Shown: positions 25,101 through 35,432, counted from the first letter of the stretch. The stretch: DNA of 64,000 nt from Perkinsus olseni (GCA_013115135.1 JABANP010000130.1:57599-121598); one strand, 5' to 3'. The notes: generated by a model not told the origin, from the letters alone. Translations and numbers: made by a program.

Positions 25101-26360
25101 TCACATGTAAGCCGTTTGCTGGATGATAGTAGCAATGACGGATCCTATTAGTATACCGAAGATAAGAGCGAAGGCCATGACATAACCCGCCACCTCCATC
25201 TCCTCCTTCTCGCTTTGGTCGACTTGACTGGGACCATGAATCATACACCACGTAGCAACAATGCCATTGGAGCCCGCGAACAAGGCCATGATGATGAAGC
25301 GGAACCAATCTTGGTTGAACGGAGAGAATGTTAAATGTACGCACAAGAAAAATAGAGGAATGAAAATAGCCCTCGCCAAACACGCGTAACGTGTGACCCG
25401 CTTGCTGAGACGGATACGGAGATTCGGAGCGAAACGGCCGAGCGTGTCGAAGACCTGGTAGCAATACGTCATGAGCTGGCCAAAGGTGGTAGTCGCCAAG
25501 GAGGAGGGTACCATTTGGAAAATGAGCCAGGGGAATACAGTGAAAGTGATAGTGAAGTTAGCCCACACATTGAAGGCCATCGGGACGGTGTCCCAGACAA
25601 CCCTGTTGATTGGGCGCTTCATACTCTTGTTCAGCTCGAACTTCTGTCTGTCCGCCTCGATCTCGAAGACACGAAGCATATACGGATGGGTCTCCGTCGC
25701 ATACTTGTACATAGGAATGACGGCCAGGTTCGCCAACAGAGCCAAACCATAGAACAACACCATCCGTGGGTACTGGTAGTCGGTGACACCGCATCCCTCC
25801 AAGATAGCCTGGCATAGCATATCTACAGGCCAAGCCAACAGACCAGCGATACCCTCACCGATCATAATCCACTCAGTACACTCAGAGGTGACCAGAGCGG
25901 CCAGACCGAACATAGAGGATTCCATCAGAGCATTGGCGAAGCCGAAAGTACCCACAAAGATGCAGCCACACGCGAAACCTGCTGCGCGATTATCGCGAGC
26001 AAACGTTATGGCACAAATCGCGATGAGCATCTGCGAAATACCCATACCAAGGCACCCAATGTAGAACCTGGGACCGAACTTGAAACGGTTTCCCATATAG
26101 ACGAGCAAAAGCTGCCCAGCATTAATACACAGAGAGTAACAAAGGGAAACCCAGGTGCCATAGGATTCACCGAAGGCATCGATCAGGGTACCAAGCTCGC
26201 CGAGGATGAAGTTCCAGCCGAGGAGGGCGACGCAACCAATGACACAGAACTGAGCCTGAAGCTTCCAATCGCATCGAGGCTCAGCCGATGCTGCAGGTCC
26301 CTTGACGTCGCTCACACCGCTAGGCCTCGTCTTGCTACCAAAGCACGATAAGATATTCAT
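25101..26360 (-). CDS. Equilibrative nucleoside transporter (ENT/SLC29 family), array copy 3
   Basis: Intronless, 419 aa from MNILSCFG; a Met at 26510 would add 50 residues without conservation. It is more diverged from copies 1 and 2 and closer in its middle part to copy 5: ANALMESSMFGLAALVTSE and IMIGEGIAGLLAWPVD are shared with that gene. TM8 reads YCYQVFDTLGRFAPN and the C-terminal helices GIVATWCMIHGPSQVDQ and VMAFALIFGILIGS. The conserved upstream element is at 26614-26667. A 127-bp stretch (25820-25946) is 98% identical to copy 5 at the DNA level, suggesting gene conversion. Confidence 0.93.
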   Translation of the reverse strand: MNILSCFGSKTRPSGVSDVKGPAASAEPRCDWKLQAQFCVIGCVALLGWNFILGELGTLIDAFGESYGTWVSLCYSLCINAGQLLLVYMGNRFKFGPRFYIGCLGMGISQMLIAICAITFARDNRAAGFACGCIFVGTFGFANALMESSMFGLAALVTSECTEWIMIGEGIAGLLAWPVDMLCQAILEGCGVTDYQYPRMVLFYGLALLANLAVIPMYKYATETHPYMLRVFEIEADRQKFELNKSMKRPINRVVWDTVPMAFNVWANFTITFTVFPWLIFQMVPSSLATTTFGQLMTYCYQVFDTLGRFAPNLRIRLSKRVTRYACLARAIFIPLFFLCVHLTFSPFNQDWFRFIIMALFAGSNGIVATWCMIHGPSQVDQSEKEEMEVAGYVMAFALIFGILIGSVIATIIQQTAYM

Positions 26361-26613
26361 TTTCTTGAGAAACAAAGCTGAGGAGAATAGCACGTTAACC
26401 GAGCGAGCGCTCATAAGCATCAGGCTCAGCCGACTATCTTCGACTGGACCCACCACTGCCGACTCGGCAGTGCCGAGACAGCCTCCCATACTCCCGCGAG
26501 CCAAGCCCAATCCGACAATTCATAAGTCCATGCTACTCGTCATGCTCTTCGAAATTCCGGCTGCTCTTGCCACATTCGTCCAGAAGCTATCGCAGGACGC
26601 CCAAGAGGGACTG

Positions 26614-26667
26614 GCTACACAAAATTTTTAGCGCGGCCCTACCCGTTGTGTGCTCCGTTGTCCCTTT
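26614..26667 (-). promoter_or_regulatory. Conserved element upstream of ENT copy 3
   Basis: Partner of 21304-21357. It starts GCTACACAAAATTTTTAGCG and includes TTGTGTGCTCCG and TGTCCC, 254 bp upstream of the copy 3 start. A shared core-promoter or leader role is inferred. Confidence 0.5.
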
Positions 26668-28183
26668 TCTCCCCTACCTCACTTCACCCTGTGACGAGAC
26701 TAGTCTGCACGACAATACTGATACATTGTAACCACCCCGAGTGTGGGGTCAGCTGCTGACCGTCAGCATACCCACGAGAGGTACGGCAATGTGCAAGAAC
26801 GCTGGCACGCATGCCCAAGACCACCCAACTAGCGCAATCCATTTCAGCACGCATACACAGTACTGGCAAACTATCGCATCACGCCCTGTGGGCTGAGCGA
26901 GGGCGGCCAGATGATACTCGCGTGATACACGAACAGTCTGGTAGCGATGCCATGCCTTGTAACCAACCAAACTCGTACTGGACAAGGAAACGAGCAGCTC
27001 CGGAAGGGTCGTGACACTCCCAAGGAAAAGCCTCAGAAAAGACAAAGCCGATGCAGCCCGAAAGGAAGCCTCGTTCGGGCACTCCCGAGAGGTGACGACA
27101 CACGAGTTAATTGACTAGTGATTCGCTAGTAGTGAAAGAACGCTGGCACACGGGACTGCTGTTAAGAAGTTCAGGCTGTTAACACCGAGCACTGCGGATG
27201 AAGCCTCGACTCCAAAGTCCAGGAGAGACCACTTGGTTCATCCTTTTCGGAAACTATACCGTTCACTAATTTGGCGACAACTTCTTCCAATATGAAAGCT
27301 CATAGCGTGAGCATAAAGCTGGACACAAAATGGGACAGCGACTTGTGCCGTCCAGGTCACACGAGTTTGAAAACCGCTCGGTCGTGCTTACGACAGGAGG
27401 CTAGGACCTCTGCTGCTAACCCTCATTACCTAGCTCTACAAACAGTTCCTCAAGTTGACTTCAACCATCGGGCCATTAAGAGCGGTTCTGCAATGCTCTG
27501 ATACGCAGGAACGCAGTCCGGCGGAACAGCAATCAACGCACGTGAGCTGAAAGTGGGAGAATATCTCATCACAGGCTGAGGTTCGCAGCTCCCGAAGGTT
27601 CGGTTTCTCCCGAATACGTTCCCTGTTCATTCGGTCGCAGCTGCTTCAAAAGCCAAACCAGAGCAGAACCCGCGACGACAGCAAAACATAAATCTTCGTT
27701 CGGGCCAGCGACCTCTCAGTCCCATAATGTTAGGGGCATAACAACGAATCGCGAAGCTCTCCGTGAGCTATTCGTTGCGGATCTACATTGCCGAAACATT
27801 GACTGTAGAACAGCTTGCATAAGTGGGGGAACCACGACTGCAGACGCGGAACTACTTCCACGAAAACCCCTGCAGGAGTGCTGAGAGGAACCCTCCGCTG
27901 GGCGATAGTCATCCGAAAAGCTGGCACTCAATATGGCATTCGCGCCGAATGCCTGCGAATGCGGCGAATGATTCGCCTCGACCACGTTATTAACTTCCAA
28001 CTAAGCACTTCACGCATCGAACTAGATTAAATCACTAGCTAGAGCAGGAGGGAAGAGTTCTGAATAGCTTTGAACAGTAACAGTCACAAGGGGTGAAACC
28101 CCGAGGAAGATGGACTATGAACAAAGACCCAGCATTGCTGGGCCGGCACAGCCGCCAGGAAGGCTCCGCTCAGACGTTCAAAA
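26668..28183. other. Intergenic region between ENT copies 3 and 4
   Basis: About 1.5 kb with only short frames on either strand, without domains or splice support. Nothing else was recognised. Confidence 0.5.
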
Positions 28184-29509
28184 CTACATGTAAGCTGACT
28201 GCTTTATGACTGTCGCTATAACGGAGCCAGTTAGGATACCACAGATCAAACCGAAGGACATCGCGTAGCCAGCAATCTCGAGCTCCTCCTTTTCATTCTG
28301 ATCCACCTGTGTAGGTCCGTGAATCATACAAGATGCCGCAAGGATACCATTAGTAAGCCCCAATAGAGCCATGATCACGAAGCGGAACCAATCTTGAGTG
28401 AATGGCGAGAACGATAAATGAATACATAGGAAAAATAGAGGGATGAAGATCAGGCGCCCAGCGGCGGCATAGGGCGTGAACCACCTCCTCAGACGGAGGT
28501 GATACGAAGGAGAAGCTCGACCAACTGTATCGCATACCTGGTAGCAGTATGTCATCAGTTTACCAAACGATGTTGGTGATAACGCGGACGGGCTCATTTC
28601 GAAGACGGTCCACGGGAAAACAGTGTAAGAAATGGTGAAGCTGAACCAGACTGTAAGAGCCTGTGGAGCTACATCGCACAGGATCTTGACCAGAGGTCGC
28701 GTCGTCTCCTTCTTGAGGATAAAATCCTGGCGGCCCTCTTCGATTTCGAGGGCCTTCACGATCACAGGATGACGCTGCATAGAATATTTGTACATAGGGA
28801 CGCTAGCGAAGTTGACAAGCATACCCAGACCGAAGAACAACATCATTCGGGGATAAGTGTAGTCAGCGACTCCACAGCCCTCAAGGATTGCCTGGCAGAG
28901 CCTGTCAAGGGGCCAAGCGATGAGACCTGACACTCCCTCGCCGATTAAAATGAACTGCATTGAGACCGGACCGACGAGGGCAGCCAAACCAAACATTGTT
29001 GACTCCATCACAGCGTTGGCGAAGCCGTAGAGCCCCACAAATATGCAGCCCGCGGCGAGGCCCGCCGACTGGTTATTCCGGGCGAAGGTCATCGCGCTGA
29101 CAGCAATGAGGATCATACTCACGCCCATGCCAATACAGCCCGCGTAGAAACGAGGGCCGAACCTGAATCGATTGCCAATCCACACGAGCATCAACTGGCC
29201 GGCGTTGATGCAGAGTGCAAAGCACAGGGAACACCAAGTTCCATAAGCCTCGCCGAAGGCATCGATAAGAGTACCCAACTCGCCGAGGATGAAGTTCCAA
29301 CCGAGAAGGGCAACACAACCAATGACGCAGAACATAGCCTTCAACTTCCAGTCGATACTACTGGACACGCTTTTTGCACATATCTCTGCATCACTTGCCA
29401 CAGAGATGACCTCAGAAGCTGTCTCCACAACAGAACAACGATCACCAGAGTCGCAACTGTCGACGACCTCCGAGCTGCTACGACCAGTGGACGGACCCGC
29501 GAGCGGCAT
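28184..29509 (-). CDS. Equilibrative nucleoside transporter (ENT/SLC29 family), array copy 4
   Basis: Intronless, 441 aa. Unlike the others it lacks the MxxxCFG start and has a longer Ser/acidic N-terminus (VVDSCDSGDRCSVVETASE) before DWKLKAMFC. The core has GWNFILGELG, ANAVMESTMFGLAALVGPV, ILIGEGVSGLIAWPLD, YCYQVCDTVGRASPS (Cys replacing Phe in the FD..GR motif) and NGILAASCMIHGP. A segment around TM1 is nearly identical in DNA to copy 1, including synonymous sites. A Mutator-like element begins about 140 bp upstream of its start, so its promoter region has been altered by insertion. Confidence 0.93.
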   Translation of the reverse strand: MPLAGPSTGRSSSEVVDSCDSGDRCSVVETASEVISVASDAEICAKSVSSSIDWKLKAMFCVIGCVALLGWNFILGELGTLIDAFGEAYGTWCSLCFALCINAGQLMLVWIGNRFRFGPRFYAGCIGMGVSMILIAVSAMTFARNNQSAGLAAGCIFVGLYGFANAVMESTMFGLAALVGPVSMQFILIGEGVSGLIAWPLDRLCQAILEGCGVADYTYPRMMLFFGLGMLVNFASVPMYKYSMQRHPVIVKALEIEEGRQDFILKKETTRPLVKILCDVAPQALTVWFSFTISYTVFPWTVFEMSPSALSPTSFGKLMTYCYQVCDTVGRASPSYHLRLRRWFTPYAAAGRLIFIPLFFLCIHLSFSPFTQDWFRFVIMALLGLTNGILAASCMIHGPTQVDQNEKEELEIAGYAMSFGLICGILTGSVIATVIKQSAYM

Positions 29510-29639
29510 TTCCGCCAGAAACTATCAGAGTAACTGATGAAAGACTGAGCGAAAAAAACATAAGCGGAGAACGTACCCCATGCTGACAATGACCACCGAA
29601 TGCTAGTGTCAGCTGAACATGACACGGAAACATCACAAT

Positions 29640-29648
29640 GCCGCTATC
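29640..29648. repeat. Target-site duplication of the MULE, left copy
   Basis: GCCGCTATC, identical to 31363-31371 on the other side of the inverted termini. Nine base pairs is the duplication length made by Mutator transposases. Confidence 0.8.
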
Positions 29649-29854
29649 GGGGTAACCCAACTGATCCAGTATAATTTCGTCCAGTGGTCATCTGTTCCAG
29701 TGTAAAGTCGTCCACTATAATTTCATCCGGTGCCATTCCATCCATCTCATTTCACCCATCAAAATCGCCCATAAAATATAATCTCGGCCCATCCAGTCTC
29801 ACTTCTTCCATACATTCGCCCTGTTTTTTTTCATCCATGTCTCATTTCGTCCAC

Positions 29855-29911
29855 CGAACTTTTTAATTTGGCATCGCGAAGCCGCTTCGCGATGCCAAAT
29901 TAAAAAGTTCG
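29855..29911. repeat. Perfect 57-bp palindrome inside the MULE
   Basis: Arms of 28 bp (29855-29882 and 29884-29911) are exact reverse complements around a single C. The tips are CGAACTTTTTAATTTGGC and its complement. Directly after it, CCGGCGGC and GCCGCCGG (about 29912-29930) form a second 8-bp stem. It lies just downstream of the tRNA-like gene (in minus-strand sense). Confidence 0.9.
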
Positions 29912-29952
29912 CCGGCGGCTCCGCCGCCGGACTCCCCCATAGTCCACAGGCG

Positions 29953-30021
29953 GGAACGGCCCCAGGAATCGAACCTGGATTGCCCGCTTGGTAGCAGTGG
30001 GACTTAACCACGCCACCATTC
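29953..30021 (-). tRNA. tRNA-like gene inside the MULE (Gly-like), possibly a pseudogene
   Basis: On the minus strand a 7-bp acceptor (GAATGGT/GCCGTTC, with G-U pairs) and a perfect T arm (CCAGG-TTCGATT-CCTGG) with the exact B-box consensus GGTTCGATTCC can be drawn. The anticodon arm is only about 4 bp with a short loop containing TACCAA, giving a Gly-like ACC reading, and the D arm is short (GGCGTGGTTAAG). The total of 69 nt is small. It may be a captured, degenerate tRNA or a tRNA-derived SINE head. Confidence 0.45.
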
Positions 30022-30570
30022 ATACCTTGTAGGAATTGGTTCGTGCTTCGGGTGCCCGGGTGCCTTCGTTTAATTCATGTACCGTAGTGTTCCTTTGACT
30101 GTCGCCATTCTCATGATGAATGCGCACCGCGAGCTGCCTCTTCTGGAAGGACAAGCAGATGAAGGTCATGCACGATTTCACTGCTCTCCCACATCCTACT
30201 AGCTATAAGCTTCTCTCTTTCAGGTTACGTCTTTCTAGACTTGGATTTAATTCCTCCAACCCAACTTCAGCCTACGCAGCCACCACCGACTAACGGCTCT
30301 CAAGTGCCTACTCAGCCGCCGTTCAAGAGGGCACGCTCAGGTAATCCACCAGAAACCGCCAAATTTGTTCCATGTTTCTCCAGACCAACTTCCCTCGGAG
30401 TGGCCTCATGATTCCGCGGACACCCATCCCGATGGTGCCGCCAACTCTACAAGTACAAGTACTCTACAAGTACTCTACGCGTGAAGTATTTCACGAAAAC
30501 GTTCATTGGTACTGATTCGCGCCCACCGCTTTTTCCTTGTACTAAGTGGAACCACGCCGGCTCTAGTTAG

Positions 30571-30996
30571 AGAACGTCTAACTTAGCTGAGGCGTATCAC
30601 CATACTCTCAATAACACTCTGTCAATCCGTCACCCTGAGTTCTACCATATTGCATTGGTCATCACAGACCAGTACGATGAGTATGATAGGCTCTTCCACC
30701 GCCTGCAATGTGGGGATAATTATCGTAAGCCTACTAGAAGCCGTAAGGAGTGCGAGGAGACTTTGGCTCGATCATTTAATGCGAATGTTCCAGAGTATTG
30801 TGGGACTTCTTGGCATCCTAATCCTCAACGACTGCCAGACGTTCAATACATCACTTATTTGAGGACCTGTAGCGAGGCTCTCACTCGAGCTAGGGGAAGT
30901 ATACGCTCAGGACGTTCTATTATTCATGAAACGAATGATCTTGGTGCTATACCCGTCCCCACGGGCGGGAGTATTCCATCAGTCGAGCACTTTTGA
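30571..30996 (+). pseudogene. MULE transposase C-terminal remnant
   Basis: The frame contains AEAYHHTLNNTLSIRHPEFY followed by a D/R-rich helix and a TR-rich tail. The pattern (A/N-E-x-x-H-x-x-x-N near a xHPxx motif) is typical of the region after the catalytic DDE core in Mutator/FLYWCH-type transposases. It opens after a stop at 30568 and a possible splice acceptor. A Pro/Gln-rich segment at about 30228-30345 (PPTQLQPTQPPPTNGSQVPT) may be an upstream exon. The DDE core itself is not found, so the copy cannot encode a complete transposase. Confidence 0.5.
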
Positions 30997-31362
30997 TACT
31001 CATCATCATTTCTTTACTTCAACAATGATCCCAATGCCTCGCTTTGTATGAAGTTACTTTTCGTCCTTATGGCTGAATGCTATTATCCGATTTGATCCGA
31101 TGATGATGATCGTGAAGTGATGTGTGTTCCGAGGAATTGCAAGAGTTCGTGTTCTGTTCACGCAAAGAGTAATGCCTGGATGAAATCATATTGGATCAAA
31201 TGAAAAAACCATGGAAACGGTTGATGAAACATGGTCGAAACCGTCACGCTGGATGGAATTATACTGGACGAATTTATACTGGACGCACAGAGATGGACGA
31301 GTTGCACCTTTGGGTGAGATGACCACTGGACGAATTTGTACTGGATCAGTTGAGATACACCC

Positions 31363-31371
31363 GCCGCTATC
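31363..31371. repeat. Target-site duplication of the MULE, right copy
   Basis: GCCGCTATC, matching 29640-29648. Its perfect preservation suggests the insertion is not very old. Confidence 0.8.
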
Positions 31372-31750
31372 AATTTCATTCCTTTCGTCGTAACCTCAAC
31401 CGAACAATTTCGCATAACTCAACACCTCCGTATCTTCTTCTGCACGAGAATGGTAGAAAACAAATGGTCATAGACTGATTTTGTTATTGTTGTTGCTATT
31501 AAAGAGATAAGCAGTAACAGAAACTGCTTACAACGGATGAATTCACAGGTCTAGGGCCAATATGGCCAAAAAACATCCTCACCGCCCACAACTAAAGTGC
31601 TTCTCAAGTCCGCAGACGAGAACAGCCCTCGAAGACGAGAGAGCTTGCTGCAGCAAATAGAAGCGAAAACAGCGCCGAGAATAGCGATGTACAAGAGGCG
31701 GTTGACGGCGGATACCCGCGGATAATAAACTAGAACATACAAGAACTATT

Positions 31751-33034
31751 TTACATATAAGCACACTGCTGGATGATCGTGGCAATAATAGAACCAGCGA
31801 AGATACCAAGGATAAGGGCAAACGCCATTACGTAACCAGCAATTTCCAGCTCCTCCTTCTCATTTTGATCGACTTGTTGAGGCCCGTAAATCATAGACCA
31901 TGTAGCAACCGAACCATTAGTGAAGGCAAAGAACGCCATAACGACGAACCGCCACCAATCCGAATGGAACGGAGGTACATCAATACTGAAGTTGAGGAAG
32001 AATAGAACAATGAAGATCACACGACCGAAAGACACGTAGCGGATGATCTTCTTGCTGATGCGGAAATGAAGGTTGGGAGAGAATCTGCCGAGTGTATCAA
32101 AAACTTGGAAGCAGTATGTCATCAGCTGACCAAACTGATCCGTAGACAAGGCTGATGGGACCATTTGGAAGATTGTCCAGGGGAAGACCACGAAACTGAT
32201 GGTGAAATCAGCACACACGTTAATAGCCATGGGGATGATATCCTTGATAACCTTGCTTGTTGGTCGCTTCATAGTCTTCTTCATCTGGAACTTCACTCTA
32301 TCTTCTTCAATCTTGTACACAGGTTGCATGAAAGGATGGCTTTGGACACCGAACATGTACATAGGGATGCAAGCAAAGTTGGCTAACATGGCCAAACCAT
32401 AGAAAAAGATCATACGAGGATACATGTAGTCGGTGACACCACAACCAACCAGGATAGCCTGGCAAAGTCTATCTACAGGCCAAGCCAACAGACCAGCGAT
32501 ACCCTCACCGATCATAATCCACTCGGTACACTCAGAAGTGACCAGAGCGGCCAGACCGAACATAGAGGATTCCATCAGAGCATTGGCGAAGCCGAAGATA
32601 CCAACGAAGATGCAACCAAAGACGAATCCGAGCACCTGATTTTGCTGCGCCCAGGTAGCAGCACAGATAGCCAGGAGAATCTGGGAAATTCCCATACCAC
32701 CACATCCAATGTAAAAACGTGGTCCGAACTTGAACCGGTTACCCATGTACACCAACAGCAATTGGCCGCAGTTAATAAAGAATGAGTAACACAGAGACAC
32801 CCAAGTTCCGTATGCCTCACCGAAAGCATCGATAAGAGCACCCAACTCACCGAGGATGAAGTTCCAACCGAGAAGAGCAACACAACCAATGATGCAGAAG
32901 TAAGTCTTCAACTTCCAATCGCAGGACGGCTCCTTGGCCTCGGGCACGACTTTAGAGGAGCCCGGAGAGCCAGCCTCGGTCACCTCATCATCGTGTTTAC
33001 CTTTTATCCCGAAGCACGAAAATGCCATTGTCAA
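31751..33034 (-). CDS. Equilibrative nucleoside transporter (ENT/SLC29 family), array copy 5
   Basis: An intronless 427-aa carrier starting MTMAFSCFG (a second Met two codons on is the position shared with other copies). Motifs: LLGWNFILGELGALIDAF, ANALMESSMFGLAALVTSE, IMIGEGIAGLLAWPVD, YCFQVFDTLGRFSPN, and NGSVATWSMIYGPQQVDQ with VMAFALILGIFAGS. Loops between TM6 and TM7 differ most from the other copies (Lys-rich: DRVKFQMKKTMKRPTSK), so substrate handling or regulation may have diverged. It is the most distant member of the array in position and is separated from copy 4 by the MULE. Confidence 0.93.
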   Translation of the reverse strand: MTMAFSCFGIKGKHDDEVTEAGSPGSSKVVPEAKEPSCDWKLKTYFCIIGCVALLGWNFILGELGALIDAFGEAYGTWVSLCYSFFINCGQLLLVYMGNRFKFGPRFYIGCGGMGISQILLAICAATWAQQNQVLGFVFGCIFVGIFGFANALMESSMFGLAALVTSECTEWIMIGEGIAGLLAWPVDRLCQAILVGCGVTDYMYPRMIFFYGLAMLANFACIPMYMFGVQSHPFMQPVYKIEEDRVKFQMKKTMKRPTSKVIKDIIPMAINVCADFTISFVVFPWTIFQMVPSALSTDQFGQLMTYCFQVFDTLGRFSPNLHFRISKKIIRYVSFGRVIFIVLFFLNFSIDVPPFHSDWWRFVVMAFFAFTNGSVATWSMIYGPQQVDQNEKEELEIAGYVMAFALILGIFAGSIIATIIQQCAYM

Positions 33035-33401
33035 AAATTTAAAACTAAGCAGTCACTCGATATTATCACGCCAGCTGACGGAACCTACCTCATCAGGAGG
33101 TCGCCCCCACAACGCTCAAGCATAACCACCCCTCAGCTAGCTGAGGGAGGCCAGCACTAACAGCCCTAGAGGACGCTAGCGCAGCTGATACCAACAGCAG
33201 CTTCGACACAATGGGGACAGGCAGGATATTTCCTATCGGATGTCCGTCGTATGTTAACTGGTGTCGCTTGGAGCCACACAGGGTGTATAGAGAATCTCTA
33301 TACGCTCTACCAGAGATATACTTCGAAGCGTAGTCCCGGATTGCCTCGTCGTGCATGAGTGTAGGTTAGGCGGTTAGTATCACGAGAATGGTCGAGTGGT
33401 C

Positions 33402-35200
33402 TCAGCTGGACTCCGCGCACGGAAAATCCGCGGGCTTGCAGGAGCACTCCCAACCCGAACTTGGCAGCAGTATCGTAATCGATCGACTATAGCTTTTGGC
33501 TGAACCTTCTGAACGCAACAGGCTTCCGTAACGATGCACCCTGGGTAATGCCGTATGACATGGTCTGCTGTATCTAGTCTCCTCGCTGGGAGAATTCTCA
33601 AGCTCATTCGCAGATTCTCTAGCCATGCCTCTCGACACCAGAAGCTCTTCCGCTGGACTTCTGTCAGGGACCTGAATATCAATACACACGTTAGTCTCGA
33701 CACGAGTCATCCGATGAGCGATTAAACACCCGCCCAACAGTACCCGTGGCAAATCGACGCAAGTCATGATCCCGCCTGGGCTGGTAGGGGGAACGAAAGC
33801 CGGCACTTCACAGCGCCACTCCCCCTCAGACTCCTCATGGACTGTGACACCTGGCGCCAGCTGCCGGCTGGCCAATCTAGCTGATAGGACCGTCAAAACA
33901 ACGGTGGCAGTGTTCTCTGAGTGGTCTAAGGCCCCGCCATCCAGCAGCGGGCACAGGTTCGACTTCGCAATAGTAAGGGCGGGCAAGTCGACAGCCTTCC
34001 TGATGGATTTAGAGACCTCTGCCGCATCAAGGGAAGCCCCGAGTATCTTCTGTGGCGTTCTTCCGACTTTGACGCCAACCTTCAAGGATATCACACCAGT
34101 ACAGCTAAGCTTCACCTAACCACAACATGGTCGACTCTGTACTCGGGGCATGAGCTCACTCCGAGAACAGGCTGCCCCCACTTCTTTCCCTCCGACACTG
34201 CTATCTCGATCTCGACTTGCTCCACGCCTGCGATGGTGAACCGCTGTGAGGTCACCGCCGGTCGCCCCAAGGCTAACACCTCTGAACATGGCGGGTGTGC
34301 GCTCGTCGGAATGTCGACAAGCAAGCTCCCACCTCGAGCGTTGTGGATGACCCATCGAGCGCTTTTCACCATTCTGTTGCGCACTACTTCCAGGCAGCGA
34401 AGTATCTCCCGCCCCTTCGACTGCGAGATAGATGGTTGCAGCACCTCCCTGACCCCTGCGGTGATGCCATCTGAGGCGAGGCCACCAGCTTCATGTAGAG
34501 TCCAGGGCGCTCGGAAGATTCCAACTCCACTCCGACGGTGAGACAGTCTGACGGTCGCTCGTATCTGCCAGGCCACGGCATTATTAACCAGACACCCCGT
34601 CTAACCCTACGCTTCCTGTAGAGAACAGATCCCCCTCAGTCGCACGGGCGCTCCCATGCGGCCATCATCAGGCATGAAATTGTGGTTCTCCACCCGGACG
34701 CGTTTATCCTTACCAATACAGACGTAGCAAGAGAAACTGCTAACTTCTCGTGGGCCTTCAATTTCCACCTGCCAGTTGATGGTGAACATCACGGCTTCGC
34801 GACCAAACACCACCATCTTCGCCTACTCCTATCATTCCAGGTAGTGGGTGTTGCACCTCAGTCGGTATGCCTCGCGCTGCCTCCAAACAACACTCCACAA
34901 CAACAACGATTCTCCAGCCAGGCATGCCGGCGAGCGTACACGCTCTTGAGCGAAAGATACCTTATGCGTGATCTGGATGACCGGGAGCCTCTCGCCATCC
35001 TACTAGAACCGGATGCCAATCGCTCAGCCAAGTTGTCCACTTGGAAGACTATCTCTCGACATGTACAGTTACTAATGAGCCCAGCTGCCTCTCCCAATGC
35101 TCTGCCCTGTTGTTGACGCTCTTCAGCTTCTGGGGTTCTCGCGTCGGCTTCCGCTTGAATCCTTGCGAAACGCTCGGATAAGTAAGAGAGCTGGCGCGCG
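33402..35200 (-). CDS. Unrecognised multi-exon protein, probably beta-rich with N-terminal coiled coil
   Basis: Read on minus: a basic/heptad exon (SERFARIQAEADARTPEAEE, about 35170; then CREIVFQVDNLAERLASGSS), a beta-type exon (FTINWQVEIEGPREVSSFSC, about 34785), a long exon at 34576-34160 and another from 34115. The join of the last two is clear: the exon ending WGQPVLG and the one starting VKLSCTGVISLKVG keep frame if a 45-nt GT-AG intron (about 34118-34162) is removed. Repeated short hydrophobic strands suggest C2- or beta-sandwich-like domains, but no family can be named. The C-terminus near 33402-33650 and the start are uncertain. Confidence 0.45.
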
Positions 35201-35350
35201 ATTGCGGACTGAGGAGTATTTAAGGGCGTGCTGGACCAGCGCTAGCTGGGGGACTATGAACGACAGGCCTTGGCTCTAAAACCTTACCCTTCTACACCGA
35301 AGGTTCCTACTGACATAGCGGGGCTAATGCGTGAGACAGAAATTTATCTG

Positions 35351-35432
35351 ACAGCGTGTCCGAGTGGTTAAGGAGGTGGACTAGAAATCCACTGGGCTCT
35401 GCCCGCGCAGGTTCGAATCCTGCCGCTGTCGT
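35351..35432 (+). tRNA. tRNA-Ser (anticodon AGA)
   Basis: An 82-nt type-2 tRNA: acceptor GACAGCG/CGCTGTC, anticodon stem GTGGA/TCCAC with loop CTAGAAA (anticodon AGA), long variable arm, and T arm GCAGG-TTCGAAT-CCTGC. All stems are perfect and a T5 run about 13 nt downstream fits a Pol III terminator. It lies 50 bp from the end of the minus-strand coiled-coil gene. Confidence 0.95.

Larger units (their letters stand above)
29649..31362. mobile_element. Mutator-like DNA transposon (MULE), non-autonomous or decayed
   Basis: The ends are inverted copies: left GGGGTAACCCAACTGATCCA..., right complement GGGTGTATCTCAACTGATCC.... Beyond that, AATTTCGTCCAGTGGTCATC also matches inverted (29674-29693 against 31317-31336). 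Further inward, degenerate iterations of the TTCGTCCAGT word continue for about 150 bp on both sides, as in long MULE termini. A 9-bp direct repeat, GCCGCTATC, flanks the element exactly (29640-29648 and 31363-31371), the MULE target-site-duplication length. Inside are a transposase remnant (30571-30996), a tRNA-like gene and a 57-bp palindrome. It sits between ENT copies 4 and 5. Confidence 0.82.
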
